Assembly (NCBI GenBank): GCA_019054805.1
Contig: JAHQIY010000009.1
Location: 3,782,001-3,846,000, forward strand
Origin: Brachionus manjavacas
Lineage: Eukaryota; Rotifera; Eurotatoria; Ploima; Brachionidae
Reading direction: 5' to 3'
DNA: 64,000 bases
Positions 50,106 to 61,982 of the stretch are shown here, in pieces. Position numbers and translations under genes: made by a program. The notes beneath the pieces were generated by a model. That model saw only the letters and a program-made list of their open reading frames with translations, ran no database searches and had not been told where the DNA came from. The stretch's first letter is position 1. Each line of letters opens with the position of its first letter.

Positions 50106-51197
50106 GGCATGTTGAAGTTTATGATCAAATGATCAAATGCTCAAATATAAATTAAGTATAAAAATTTCTAAAATTAACAGAATGATTTTTTTTTATTGGT
50201 AATGATTTAACATGTTATGCTACATTCTTAAAAAATTAATTTGTTTTGATCAAAAAATAAATGGATTAATAATCGATTTTTAGAATTAAAAAAAGTTATA
50301 CAAATTTTAAAGACAAAAAAATTAACTTCTCAAAGATAATAAAATTATAAAACCAAATAATATGTAATATTTTGATTAATTTTCTAGTTAAAACTCCGAA
50401 AAAAGGATCTAATTTGACCTGAAGATCAGTCCATTCAAACCGACCGTCTTACATTACTGGCAGAAGCCTTCCATTTATCTACACTCAGTCCAAAATAGCA
50501 GAACCAATTCGATTTCACTGCCCCATCTAACTGATGGTCCTAAACGAACGCCCATACCGATCCTTCGAAACGTTCAATAAAATTTACACCCGTACAAAAC
50601 CGAACGAACCTTTCATTCAAAGCATTAATGACCACACAAACCGTACAATCAAGAGTCCTTAATTATAAAACAAACGAACGAATTAAAATTTAGAATCGTA
50701 TCGACCGGTATATCAACCAAGCGACCTTTCAAAACCGTTATAAGGCAAGTCTTAAATGAATTGGCAATCCTAATAAAAAATATAAAGAATTTGTGGGGAT
50801 TTGGATTCCCAAGTCCGTCTTTTATGCGTGAAAATGATTTGGAGATCCAAATAAAAGAAAAATAAAACTAGTGGCGGATTTTGATTCCCAAGTCCGCAAT
50901 TTTTGCAACTTTAGATTGAAATTAAAAAATACAATATTGAAATTTATCGAAAATAAAGTGAATGTATAAAGAAAAAAATTTATTATTTTCATCATTTTAG
51001 TTCAATCGATCATTTTAGTTAATTTTGAACATACAATTAATTTAAATTTTTTTTTTGAAATTTTAATGTAACAAACTATGTTAATCAATGTTACATCAAG
51101 AATTTTATAAAATTCTACCTAAATCTTCAGGAAACTTATTATTAAATATAAAATGAGCAATTTGATTTAAATTTTTGATCATAAACTTCAACATGCC
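50106..51197. mobile_element. GGCA-ended element with perfect 8-bp duplication, related to 26447-26973
   Basis: Both ends read GGCATGTTGAAGTTTATGAT inward and are followed by GATCAAAT-type units. Flanking octamers ATTTTTTA (50098-50105; 51198-51205) are identical. The middle (50400-50760) is less AT-rich, with a rough YGACCGACCG/AACGAACG character and no intact frame. At 50795-50920 two units with GATTYNGATTCCCAAGTCCG follow each other. No transposase recognised. Confidence 0.75.
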
Positions 51198-51205
51198 ATT
51201 TTTTA

Positions 51206-51884
51206 AAAATAAATGACTGAACTTTATTAAAAATGATTTATTTTATCTTAAATTTAGAAGAAAATTGTATAAATTTTTAACTGAAGTAAAAATCAAATTT
51301 TAATCAATATTTTGAAATTTTGCAATACAAAATTATTTCGATGTATTCTATTTAATCAAAATTTAAATATTATTTAAATAAAAAAAAAAAGTCATAATTT
51401 AGACACATCAATGTGAATTTTAAATTTGTTTTCAAACAACGATTTAAAAAAAAATTGAGATTTTTTTTAATTACAAACATTTTATGTTTAATAAAAAAAA
51501 AATCTAAAAAGCTAATTTCACCATCATTAGTTAGATTTTAATTAATTTAGTTCAGATCATGATCATCATAGAATTTTTAAATCAGTCTCTCTGAGAATCA
51601 ATCAATTGATGCAATGAAGGTTTTTAGAAATTTATCAGATATTATTACGGCTCAAAAAAATGAAATTAACGATTTGCAAAGAAAAACCCAAATATTCAGA
51701 AAGATAATTGCTACATGACCACAAAACATAGCTCCTTATAGCAGAGCTTCAACTTTTTAGGGCAAATCATCTATTTACTAGCTAATTAATAAACAATTAG
51801 TTTTAAGACTGAAGGATGAAAACAAAATCGATTTTAAATGAAAATATATGGAATACCCGACTCCAATGTTTGTTTTTTAACAGA
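51206..51884. other. AT-rich spacer, nothing recognised
   Basis: No structure that I can support, apart from the 11-base target duplication TTTTTAACAGA at 51874-51884 belonging to the next element. Confidence 0.35.
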
Positions 51885-52593
51885 CTTATATTTTATATTA
51901 ATCAAATAATATTATTCTGATACCTAAAATAAAATAACAATGATACCAAAAAAAATACTCTTGATACCAATTAAAATTATTTAATGATATCAATTATAAT
52001 TTATAAGGTAGAAAAAATAAAAAAAATGATATCAAAAATTGACAATTGATAGAAGTGATCTTTTTTTATCTAAAAAATGCATCCAAACGCAAAAGATGTC
52101 CCACTTGGTGAAAATCGTAAAAAGGGAAGGCCGGCTAAGAATAAGAAGGCTTTACATGTTCAATCAGTTGAAACACACAAAAATTTGGAAGTAGAAGACG
52201 ATGAAGATGAAGATTCGTTTATCATCGAATTCGATGAGGAACAAGACTCAATCATGACAATCAACAATCAAGAAACAATCGATACTTTGATTATTCAAGC
52301 CGAGCATACCTCTATAAGCAACGAAGACAATCAAATATTGACTCAATTGGAACATCAAAATATAGTACAAGAAACGAATGTTGATAAAAGTACAACAGCC
52401 AAAAGACCAAGAGGTAGACCACCAAAAAATAAAGCAACTGCTAACAAAAAACCTAGAACAAAAAACTTTTTGATATCATTTTTATTTTTAGGTATCATTT
52501 AAAATAAAGTAGTTATCAATAAAATATATTAAAATAAATCGATTTGATACCATAAATTTTTTTTTTGATATCACGTAAAATAAAATACATGCC
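51885..52593 (+). mobile_element. Internally deleted MULE, subterminal repeat GATACCAAAA
   Basis: Flanked by the 11-mer TTTTTAACAGA (51874-51884; 52594-52604). The right terminus read inward is GGCATGTATTTTATTTTA; the left has lost its GGC but keeps TTATATTTTATATTA. GATACCAAAA/GATATCA units occupy both flanks in inverted orientation. It encloses the frame 52077-52502. Confidence 0.7.
52077..52502 (+). pseudogene. MULE transposase C-terminal tail with AT-hooks
   Basis: The 141-codon frame starts MHPNAKDVPLGENRKKGRPA and so continues the PLGxxRxxGRPxK tail found in the MULE remnants at 11464 and 21402. It then has an acidic segment (EDDEDEDSF) and a second AT-hook RPRGRPPKNK. No SWIM finger or DDE motif is left. 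Whether this fragment is translated is unknown. Confidence 0.6.
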
Positions 52594-52843
52594 TTTTTAA
52601 CAGAACAAAATATTTAATAACATTATTTTTTTCCAAAATAATTTAGATCAAATAAAAATCGTTTTGACGTTTTTTTTTAATTTCCAAATACTCAAATAAT
52701 TTTTTTTGTAATAATAATCAAAATTCTCAAATATGGCTTTGTTAAAATTTGTTAAATTTAGTCAAAAAGCTAAAAGATAAAATATTCACATGATATCAAA
52801 TTTAAAAAAAAATTTAATTTAATCCAAATCTAAATAAAAAAAA

Positions 52844-53918
52844 ATGAAAATAATTTTTGAATTTTTATTTCATTTCATTGTAACTTTTTTTCTCATAATA
52901 CACGGCCTTATATGGGGAATTTTGAAGCAAATCGTTCCTTTAAAATATCGAGCAAAAAATATTCGTAATCAGACTGTAGTAATTACAGGCACAGGTTCTG
53001 GAATTGGTAAATTGCTTGCCAAAAAAATTGCCAAGCTAGGCGCATTTTGTATTCTGATTGATATTGATGAAAAAAGTAATAGCGAAACAGCTCAAGAAAT
53101 CAAGCTTGAAAACGGAAAAACTTGCACAATTAAATGTGATATTAGTGATAAAAATCAAATTACCAAACTTTACCATCAAGTAACAACTTTTGTAATTTCT
53201 TCCTATTTTTCATTTATAAAAATAGATAAAAAACTCTTTTGATCATGTTGATTTGCTTATTAACAATGCTGGCATTGTAAATGGAAAAAAATTTCTGGAC
53301 TCATCAGATCAATCGATTGAAAAAATATTTAGTGTCAATACCTTGAGTCATATTTGGGTCTGTTTTTTGGACAAATTTTTTAAAATATTTTAATCGTTAT
53401 TTAAAAGATGAACAAGATGTTTTTGCCCGACATGATAAAAAAAAATCATGGTCACATAGTGACCATATCAAGCATGGCCGGTCTTTTTGGTGCTGCTGGT
53501 CTGTGTGATTATTGTGCGTCTAAATCAGCGATTATAGGCTTTGATGAATCGCTAAGAAATGAACTGCTTAGACTAGAAAAAACAGGTGTTAAAACCACCC
53601 TGGTTTGTCCGAATGTAATCAGAACTGGAATGTTCAATGGATACAATTCAGTTATTCCTGAGCTTGAGCCTGATTATGTCGCTGACAAAATTATAGAAGC
53701 CATTCTCACAGAGCAAAAGGTTTTGCTAATACCCAAAATCATGTATTTTTTGCATTTTTTTAAAACGTAATCAAAATTTCTTTTATTTCGTAAAATTAAA
53801 ATTAGATAAAAATTGGTCTTAATTAAGAATGATTTCCCATGAAACAGAGAGTTATCTGGCCAAATATGTTTTCAAAACATGCTATGCAATGGACAATTTT
53901 AAAGGCAAAAAAGAATGA
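52844..53918 (+). CDS. Membrane-anchored short-chain dehydrogenase/reductase (17beta-HSD11/RDH10-like), four exons
   Basis: Exons 52844-53179, 53226-53357, 53408-53766 and 53828-53918 (introns 46, 50 and 61 bp) join in phase to 305 residues ending at TGA. Residues 4-27 are a hydrophobic N-terminal anchor. The NAD(P)-binding TGTGSGIG motif is at 48-55, LLINNAG at 122-128, and the catalytic Ser178 (TISSMAG), Tyr191 and Lys195 (YCASK) are all present. PNVIRTGMF and LEPDYVADKI follow, typical of the SDR16C group acting on lipid, steroid or retinoid alcohols at ER or lipid-droplet membranes. The last small exon (ETESYLAKYVFKTCYAMDNF) matches the conserved end of this family. The substrate cannot be told from sequence. 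An inactive paralogue lies at 40360-40700. Confidence 0.92.
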
Positions 53919-54367
53919 ATTTTTATGAAATTTAAATTTATTTTGTTTAATTTGGTTTAAAAAAAAAAAATTTTGTTTAAGTAATAAAATTTTTCTAGCA
54001 CAATAACTAATAGTTAACTTTTTAGTATTTTGTTAAAAACTTTTTTGCTTTTTTCACATTTTCAAAAATGCGTTTTAAGCCTTGGGTTGGCCTAAAATTC
54101 AAGTTTTAAGGCCAATTCAAGGCTTATTTCATCGTATCTCATTAGCCTCCCAAAGTTCTGTGGACTTAGAAGCGACTACTCGTTACGCATACTGTCGCTA
54201 TGGGCTCAGCAACTTAATTTCCTATGCTACACTTTTCACCTCAACGAGTTCCAGAGCAGAAGACTAAATGAGGTAAGAACTTACTACCCAAGAATGCTTG
54301 ACATAATTGGTATTTCTCCCGAAAAAGCTCATGAAAATAGAAGTTTGATTCAATCATATATTTTTAA
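53919..54367 (+). other. Downstream flank with an unassigned coding-like segment
   Basis: 54080-54365 is less AT-rich than its surroundings. One frame reads WAQQLNFLCYTFHLNEFQSR then RTYYPRMLDIIGISPEKAHE up to the border of the next transposon. I do not recognise it; it may be an exon or LINE remnant cut by that insertion. Confidence 0.3.
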
Positions 54368-54974
54368 GGTTCGCGCGTAGCAAAACGACAGCACTGTCTT
54401 AATCGACAATTTTCGATAGCATTTTCGTAATCTACGTATATGATAACCAAGGAAAACTTGTTTCTTTAGGTCGGGGAAAAAAAAAGATTTTTGACTAGAG
54501 GGTCTTGAAGTTTGATAGTTTTTGAAAACAGTGGTTTAGGTTTTAGAAATTTTTGAGTTGAGTTTTCATTCAAAAGTTACTATATCTATATATATTTTTA
54601 AAGAGCTCAAAATTTTCTATTAAATGATATATTTTTCAAGTATTTTAAGTGGAATTAAGTTGCACTTTAAACCAAAAAAACACATTTTTTTGTGCTTTTT
54701 TCCAGTTTTTTTGATTCTCGTCGGAGGATTGACCCAAGACCCTAACTTTTAAATTATAAAACAAGACAAAATTCTGAACAAATCTCAGGTTTCACTTTTT
54801 TTATTTAAAGCTTAATTAATCAAAAAAAAAAGTCAAAATAAAGTTCTATTTCTAAAAAAAATCATTAAAATTTAATTTTCATCTTTTATATTAATAAAAT
54901 GTTAGAAATTCTTAGATGCTCTTGTGGTTCAGCATTGGATTTGCCAGAGAAGTATGTTTTAAGAATTTGACCGT

Positions 54975-56460
54975 AGCTCAATCCATTTTTATAAGCTTTC
55001 AAAAAACTCCAAAATCTTTGAAAAACTTATTTGCAGTCAAATAAGTGAATTCTTTGACTCAAATAAAATATTCTTGCATGGTCAACATGGTTTTAGGAAG
55101 AATTTTTCTTGTGAAACGGCTCTCCATGAAATTATCTAAGATCTTAATTTGAAGAGATAAAAAGCTTATAAATCTACTTTTTATAGACTTCCGGAAAGCT
55201 TTTGACCTTGTAGAATCCAATCTTCTCCTTCTAAAGCATTTTCATTATGGTTTTGATAACTCTTCTTTAGATCTAATATCAAACTACTTTTCTGATAGAA
55301 ATCAAGTTGTTAGAATGAAAGAAGTATCCTCTAAACCATTTTTAATTGGTCTTGGGGTTCCTCAAGGTTCTGTTTTAGATCCCTTATTTTTACTAATTTT
55401 TATAAATGATCTACCCATAAATTTAAAATTATTATGTAAGTTATTTGCTGATGATACAACCCTCAATCTTAGTGATCCAAGTTTAGACAAACTTTTGTCT
55501 AGATTTTCAAAGGAATTATATGGTGTTCAGCTAATAGGTTAGTATTAAGTGGGATATAACATTTTTTATGTTTGACAAACAAAAAACTTAAATTACCAAA
55601 AAGCATTGTCATTTTAAATCAAATAGTTCAAGTTTTTGACGAGTTTAAATTATTGGAAGTTACCTTAGATAGTAATTTAAATTTTTGCCAAACATATATC
55701 AACAGTTTGTACTCAAATAAATAGAAAAATCTTTTCAATTAAAAATCTATTCTATCTCTCAACTGTAAAACTGCATTTTTTTAAGACATTTATTCTTCCA
55801 TACTTTGATTATGCGCTAACGTAAGTAATATATTTTCCAAAATCAACAACACAGAAACTTTTTAATCTATTTTATTCTGCCTTGTTAAACTGTTTAAATT
55901 TGACTTTTCAAATTTTGAACATTGCTATATAAATAACTTTCTTGAGAAATAAAGATTATTTGGGTTCCAACACAGATTTTTATCTAGACTCCTAAACTTT
56001 GGTTTTAAAATATTTAAACTGAACAATGGTCCTATTTTATTAAATCAAAGTTTAAAAGAAAATCAAATAAGAAACCTAAAATACAATTTAAGAAATAAAA
56101 ATAATTTAATTGTACCAAAAACAAAAACAAAGTTTGGAGAGCTAACTTTTTATGATTTTTTTCCAAAATTAATTTTTTTAATTTTGTTATTGTCTATGTT
56201 TATCTTTCAATCATTTCAAAACATCTAATAATATAAATACTATTTTTCTTAAATCAATTAAAATTTTTGAAAAATTTAAATTGGTTTACAAAAATTTTTA
56301 TAAATCAATTAATTAAATTAATTGAAATTGTATTTTTTTTAATAATCTTTTTATATAAAACATAATGAATTATTGAAATAAATGAAGAGTTAATCACTCT
56401 ATCAGGCAAGAAAAGGGCACTAGCCTGTTGATTTACCTTGAAACTTTAACTTAAACTTAA
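54975..56460 (+). pseudogene. LINE RT pseudogene of a third family
   Basis: In order the plus strand shows ILFHGQHGFRKNFSCETALH, LLFIDFRKAFDLVESNLLLL, FLIGLGVPQGSVLDPLFLLI, LFADDTTLNL, a decayed thumb, and FGELTFYDFFPKLI near the C-terminus. The FADD box is intact but stops interrupt both sides. The 3' end (56386-56460) has GAGT/ACTC and CAGGC/GCCTG stems and ends in TTAAACTTAAA repeats, so it too finishes with a fold. Inserted inside 54368-57219. Confidence 0.7.
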
Positions 56461-56701
56461 AAATATGAAACATGCTTGCCTATTTTAAGAAAGTAGAATT
56501 ATATTTAAGAAAATAAAACAAACTTCAAACCTCCGCTTCCGTCAAAGTTTAAAATTTTCTCCTCCAATTTTTAAAAAATTTTTAAATGTTCTTTTGCATG
56601 CTTTATCGAAAGACAATTTAATTCAGCCAGAAACAAAACAGCATCCCTCCAAGTTATGTAAAATTGACTAAATATTTAATTGAATATAGTATTTAAAAAT
56701 T

Positions 56702-56950
56702 TTAAAAATAAATAAACAACTTTAAAATTGCAAGAATAAAGACACTCAATGATCGTCTAGAATTATTTCCGCTTAAAATGTAATCAAAAATATGTTTAAT
56801 AAGGTCCATGTCAACATAAATGATTTCATCTCTACTCTCATGGTCCTCGCTAGACGAATCTTGCGTGGAAAACGTTTGAGCAAAAGGGAATTCAGATTGA
56901 TTATTTTCTGAAACTGTAACAGCAGTGTTAACACGATTGATCTCTGCCAA
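56702..56950 (-). other. Unassigned frame inside the long-TIR transposon
   Basis: 82 codons, MAEINRVNTAVTVSENNQSE then an acidic Ser-rich segment (STQDSSSEDHESRDE) and a hydrophobic end. It may be a leftover of the element's own protein, or meaningless. Not recognised. Confidence 0.3.
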
Positions 56951-57219
56951 AAAAGTTTTTTTTTGGCTTAATCTCCCAAATTTTGATTGAATTAGCTTTA
57001 AAGGTTAAATGTTTTGGCATTTTTAACGTGTTTGATAAATTTTAAATTAAGATGGGTCTTGGGTCAATCCTCCGTCGAGAACAAAAAGACCCTCTAGTCA
57101 AAAATTTTTCCACCCCCTTGAAAAAACAAGTTTTTCTAGGTTTTTATATACGTAGATTACGAATATGCTATCGAAAATTGTCGATTAAGATAGTGCTGTC
57201 GTTTTGCTGCGCGCGAGCC

Positions 57220-58719
57220 TTAGTGAAATCTAAATATCGAGCATTTTCTTGTCTCCGGCAATTGTTTTCATCTTCAATCTTAAAAATTTCACTATCTTTT
57301 ACGTTTGAACGTTCAAAGACTTTCGAAGCGACAAAGGCGTGTTCGAACTTTATAGTCCATATTTTGTTCGAAGAGAAATTATAGATTGCTGTAATATCTT
57401 TAAATTCCCAGTCTCTGAGTACACATTTGAGTTGCTAAAAGATTTTTTTGTGATTAACAGGTTTCTCCAAAATTTTATAATTCGGTTTTACTGAAATCTT
57501 AAAAATCCCAAGTTGGGTTCGCTATCGAACTCAAGCGAAATTTGAAATTTAGCTTTTAAATCACGTAATGACGCTATAAATTAAAATCAAGATTGCTAAG
57601 CCAAAAGTCGATTTTACAAATTTTTCTTAGTTTTTATTTTATGTCGAATTTGTAAACCGATTTATTATGAATTTTCATTTAAATATTATTTGAACAGAAT
57701 TAATTAATTGTCAATTAAATGATTAGAATTGACAAAAAGCCTGAGATAATTGTGGACGGGCAAGTTAACGTTGAAGTATGATTTAACCGTGTCCTAGTTA
57801 TGCGTAATTTTTATCATCAAAGGGATAAGCTTTCCAACAAAACATCTAGGAAGAAAAAGTTTAGCGTAAAGTCAGATTTATCCTAGTGCGAATTGAGTGT
57901 AAATTACTGTACTTAATAAATATTATCAAAAGTATCAATTCAAAACAAAGCCACGCAACAAGAATGGAGGAGGAGTGTACTTTTTTTAAAAATAAAAAAA
58001 AATTTCCAACTTCGACTTTTTTGTTGGGCTTTTTAAACAACTCTGATAAATTGAGCTTGATCGGGCCAAAAATAAAGTCTTTAAAATTTATAATGAAATG
58101 TTTAGCGAAAGTAAATGTAGAAAATGCTGTTTTTTTATAAATTCAAGATGGATAGTTTTTTTTTAAATTTTTTAAAAATAATTGCGTAATTAATTTTAAA
58201 TTTTAACATGCTAAAGTATGCGGCGGTGAAGCTTGGAGCAAAAACTAAAGCAAAATATATTTTATTTAATTGAAAACTACTTTTATTTTAATTATTAGCA
58301 ATTATTTCAAAAATAAATTGTTTAACATTTTTAAACATAATTTGTTAAAAGTAAAAAATTCAAAAAAAAAAAAAATCTTTATATTTGGAAAAATAGATCG
58401 ATTATTGATAGAAACAACCTAAATGTTAAGTTTTTTCTGATCTGATAAAAATATTTTCGATTTTTTTACTAATGATAGAAGAATTTTGGAACTTGTCAAT
58501 TCATTTTTTTTAATTTTTGATTTATCTATATTTTAATAAATTTTTGACAAAATTTTAATTAATTTAAACTCTCAAAAATTTTTTTTTTTAAATTTTTTAA
58601 TTATTTTATTTAAAAGCATTATTCAGCTAAAAAAAGATTTTTAATGCATTGACCATTAAGGTAATTTAAAAATTTACATATGTTGACACTTTTTCTTAGA
58701 AATTTTCAATATCTTTATA
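57220..58719. other. Mixed spacer with one coding-like minus-strand patch
   Basis: On the minus strand about 57437-57223 is open with EFKDITAIYNFSSNKIWTIK and FEHAFVASKVFERSN, and could be an exon or a LINE ORF1 fragment cut by the transposon at 54368-57219. The plus frame 57886-58140 (ending LAKVNVENAVFL) is unassigned. The remainder is plain AT-rich DNA. Confidence 0.3.
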
Positions 58720-58886
58720 CAGAGATGTTTAAAAGTCCCATACTCAAGTCCGGACTATTTATTTTTCTCAAAAGTCCAAGTCGGGACTTTCCTTATACCG
58801 TTCAATGTAGTTATTGTGGAGGCATAGTTAAAGTCAAAGTCCGGTCTTGGACTTGACTAGAGATTTGTGACTTTTAAACAACTCTG
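58720..58886. mobile_element. Short hAT-like MITE
   Basis: Termini CAGAGATGTTTAAAAGTC and, inverted, CAGAGTTGTTTAAAAGTC. The flanking octamers TCTTTATA and TCTTAATT agree at 6 of 8 positions. It is a 167-bp deletion relative of the 299-bp copy at 501-799. Confidence 0.75.
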
Positions 58887-59104
58887 TCTTAATTATTTTA
58901 AATGGTAAGTTATTCTATTGTATTTGTTCAATTATATTGGACTTACCTTTTATGTGATTCTAAAAGAATTTATAATTTTTCCATGATAAAAGCAGATAGA
59001 ATTTCAAAAATAAAATCATACTCAATTTTCGTCCTTAATACCGCTGAGATACTGCAGATCATTATTTGATCAAAACTCAAACAAAGTTTGATTGGAACAC
59101 TATT

Positions 59105-59185
59105 GCCGTATTAGGTGTTTTGTCTCAGGTGTTTTGTAAAAACACCAATTTTGTGTTTTTACAAAATTGGTGAAAACACAACTAA
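59105..59185. terminator. Two mutually exclusive hairpins downstream of the coiled-coil gene
   Basis: TTTTGTAAAAACAC can pair with GTGTTTTTACAAAA (14 bp), while the loop sequence ACCAATTTTGT can pair with ACAAAATTGGT (11 bp). The stems overlap, so only one can form at a time. It lies about 30 bp past the stop at 59209 on the minus strand and could be a 3' processing or transposon-end structure. The function is not established. Confidence 0.35.
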
Positions 59186-59208
59186 AATAACTAAAAACTA
59201 AAAGAAAA

Positions 59209-61804
59209 TCAAATGTTTTTTTCGAAAAATTCGATTGAATTTTCACTTTCATAATAGAGTTTTCCAAATTTTCCTTTTTTTACTGATCTTCCATTTGCCG
59301 AAACTGAACTCTTGAAAGTTCCAACGATGGGATCTTCATTTTCTTCCTGTAATAGTTTATTATTTCCAATCAATTAAATTAAAATCAATAAGAATTTTAA
59401 AGAATTACCAAAAATAGATGTTTTTTGTCAGATAAATCATCAATTTTTCTTTTACTTGAAAAATCTTCTTGTGCAATTAGTTTTTGAAATTCCTCTAAAT
59501 AATAATTAAAATATTCAATTTTAAAAAAGAAAAAAATAATACCTATCTGACTGTTTAAAATAATAATTTCTTGATTTTTGTCGTTCAATTCATTTGTTAG
59601 AGATGTTTTTTGAATTAAACAATTAGAAAACTTTTCCGGGTAGTTATTTAAATTATCTTTTAATGCAGATATTTTCCTTTCTAATTCATTTATTTCTTTT
59701 TTTTCACTTAAAAAAGTTTTGTTTTTGTTCTCATTAGGACAATTCTGAATGCTAAAAATAGAAAATAAAATAATTTTTTGGAATAAAAAATTTTTAGAAA
59801 AAATAACTACCAATTATGTCTTTGTAATGTTGGATTAATATTACCAAGCCCATTGCAACCAAGAACTCCACATTTAGTTGATTTGGTTGAATTAATAATT
59901 AAACCGTTTCTAAGGGAACAATCGGTAAGATTATTTTCAAAAACGTCTTGACTAATTATTTTTAAAAAAAAATAATTTTTCCATTTAAATTAAAAAAAAA
60001 TGCACCTTTTTGACTCAAGTAATGATATTCTTCTGTTGAAAGATTCAATCTCTATCTTTTGATTTGAGATAATAAATTCATCACTATGGCTTAAAAAAAA
60101 AAAATTCTAAAAAATGAAAATTATTCATTTATTTAAAAGCAGATAAATAAAAATTAAAAAAACCTCTTTTGTTCTAAATTTGAAATCTTAATAAGGAGAT
60201 CATTAGTAATTTTAACATTTGAGTCAGAAAGATCGATTAATTTTGAAGTTCGGATTTGGAATTCGTTTATCTGATTAAAATATTGATTGGCAAGAAATTT
60301 ATACTCTTGGCACTGCTTTTCAAGGCTAAAAAACTGCTGGTCAAGATCACCATTGTGCTTCTCAAGGCATCTCAAATTATAACTTTAAATTTTTTTTTTA
60401 TTCTGCGAAAAACATAATTTTATTTTAAATTACATTTCCTGTTCAAATTTATGTTGGTCTTCCTTTAACTGGTCAGCAAGATTTTTTTGCAAATGTGCTT
60501 GATCAATCAATTTAATATTTTGATTTTTAAGATCATTGATTTATTAATCTTGTCTTGAATCAATTTACCTCTGGAAAATTAAATTTTTTATTTTATTAAC
60601 TAAATTTAAAATAAGCTACTTTTGATCAAGATCATTAGATTGCTTTATTATTATTTCTTCCTGTGCTTGTTCAATTTTTTTACAGTCCTTTATTTCATTT
60701 TTAATTTTTACTATTTCTTCAAATAGTCTTTGATTGTTCAATTTTATTTCTTGATTTTCTTCAATTTCCTTAATGTTTAATTAAATTGCATCCTATTTCT
60801 TATTAATTTTTTAATTTATTACCATCCTTCTTTGTGGGCAACTTCCTATTACACTATGGCTTTTGTATTTGTTATTGCAATTTCCTTCGCTTTTACATAT
60901 TTTTGCCAATGGACACTTTTTTTTTGACATAATATTTGTTATCTCCTTGTTCAGGTTAAAATTTTTTTGATTCTGAAATTCATTATCTCTCTGAAGTTCC
61001 ATTGATTCTTTTTCTATTTTTTCTATTTTTTTTGCAAAATTTTCCTCTCTTTTTGGTGAATTACATTTTTTAAAATTCTAATTATGAATTTACTTTTTTT
61101 TGTTTTCATTTTTTAACAGCTGAATTTGTTCATACATTTTTTCTTCTAGTTGTTCATCTCTTTCCATAATTTCTTTTAATTCATTACATTTCGATTTATA
61201 ACAGTTCAAAAAAAAAATTTTTTAATAGATTTAAATTCCACTTTAGTTTACTTGAATTTTTCCCAAATCATTTTCGAGAAAGCAATTTCTCAATGCAATA
61301 TCGCTTAATTGGTTATTTAAATTAATTATTTCTGTTTCTTTTATTTCAATAATGATTCTTGATTTTAAAATTAAAGAATCGGGATCTTTGATTGGAATGA
61401 TTTCTTCCTCCATTAAATTGTCTAACTCTATAATACTCCTTTCATTTAAAGGTGTTGATAAAAGAAATTCATTCTTAAAATTTAATTTTAATAATATTTT
61501 ATTTAATTATTAGTATTTAGAAACTTGTTTGTTGTCAGACTTATTATCCATAATTTTTTCAACAAAGCTACCAAATGAATCAACAGAAGAGTTAAATATT
61601 TTTCTTGATATATTCCCAATCTTTTCAAATGAATTTTGCTTTTTTTAATAAAATTTCATAATTCAATCTATTTAAGATAAAATAAAAGCCTACATTGTCT
61701 GGACAATCTTTTTGGTCACTAGAAATTGATTCAGAAAACAATTTTTTCTTTGGATCACAGGCTTTTGGACTGTTTTCCTTTCTTTTAGGATTCCTCGAGT
61801 TCAT
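59209..61804 (-). CDS. Coiled-coil protein with two Myt1-like C2HC zinc fingers, 13 exons
   Basis: Exons (minus): 61804-61694, 61638-61525, 61473-61252, 61206-61094, 61048-60823, 60768-60620, 60570-60434, 60370-60164, 60089-60006, 59951-59811, 59751-59543, 59494-59409, 59346-59209. Phases agree at every junction except for a one-base deficit in exon 7, and the acceptor of exon 4 is TG rather than AG; introns are 45-60 bp. About 645 residues. After a basic N-terminus (MNSRNPKRKENS) it is largely heptad-like Leu/Glu/Lys/Asn-rich coiled coil. Finger 1 is CPLAKICKSEGNCNNKYKSH plus SVIGSCP. Finger 2 is CGVLGCNGLGNINPTLQRHN plus CIQNCP, split by an intron. Both resemble the CPxxGCxGxGH...H-x5-C Myt1/ST18 finger, with the usual second ligand altered. 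No known family has this combination to my knowledge. It may have lost function or contain sequence errors. Confidence 0.65.
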
Positions 61805-61982
61805 TTAAAAATGTTTTTTTTTAATTTCTGATAACATAAACATTTTTTAAGTGTAAAATTGAATATTAGTAGATCATTTAATAATTTAGCTAAATTACAA
61901 GCTATGATACATTATCTGCCAAAGTAAATTAAGAATTCGTTTTAATAATTCATAAAAACATAAAAATTTTATTAAGTTTATT

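Larger units (their letters stand above)
54368..57219. mobile_element. Long-TIR DNA transposon carrying a LINE
   Basis: The left arm from 54368 and right arm to 57219 are inverted copies starting GGTTCGCGCG and GGCTCGCGCG. They share AGCAAAACGACAGCACT, TTAATCGACAATTTTCGAT, TTCGTAATCTACGTATAT and TTTTTGACTAGAGGGTC, and more distantly CGGAGGATTGACCCAAGACC. The arms are therefore over 140 bp long. TAA on the left and TTA on the right adjoin the ends. The interior has a LINE (54975-56460) and a minus frame (56702-56950). The superfamily is not determined. Confidence 0.7.
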
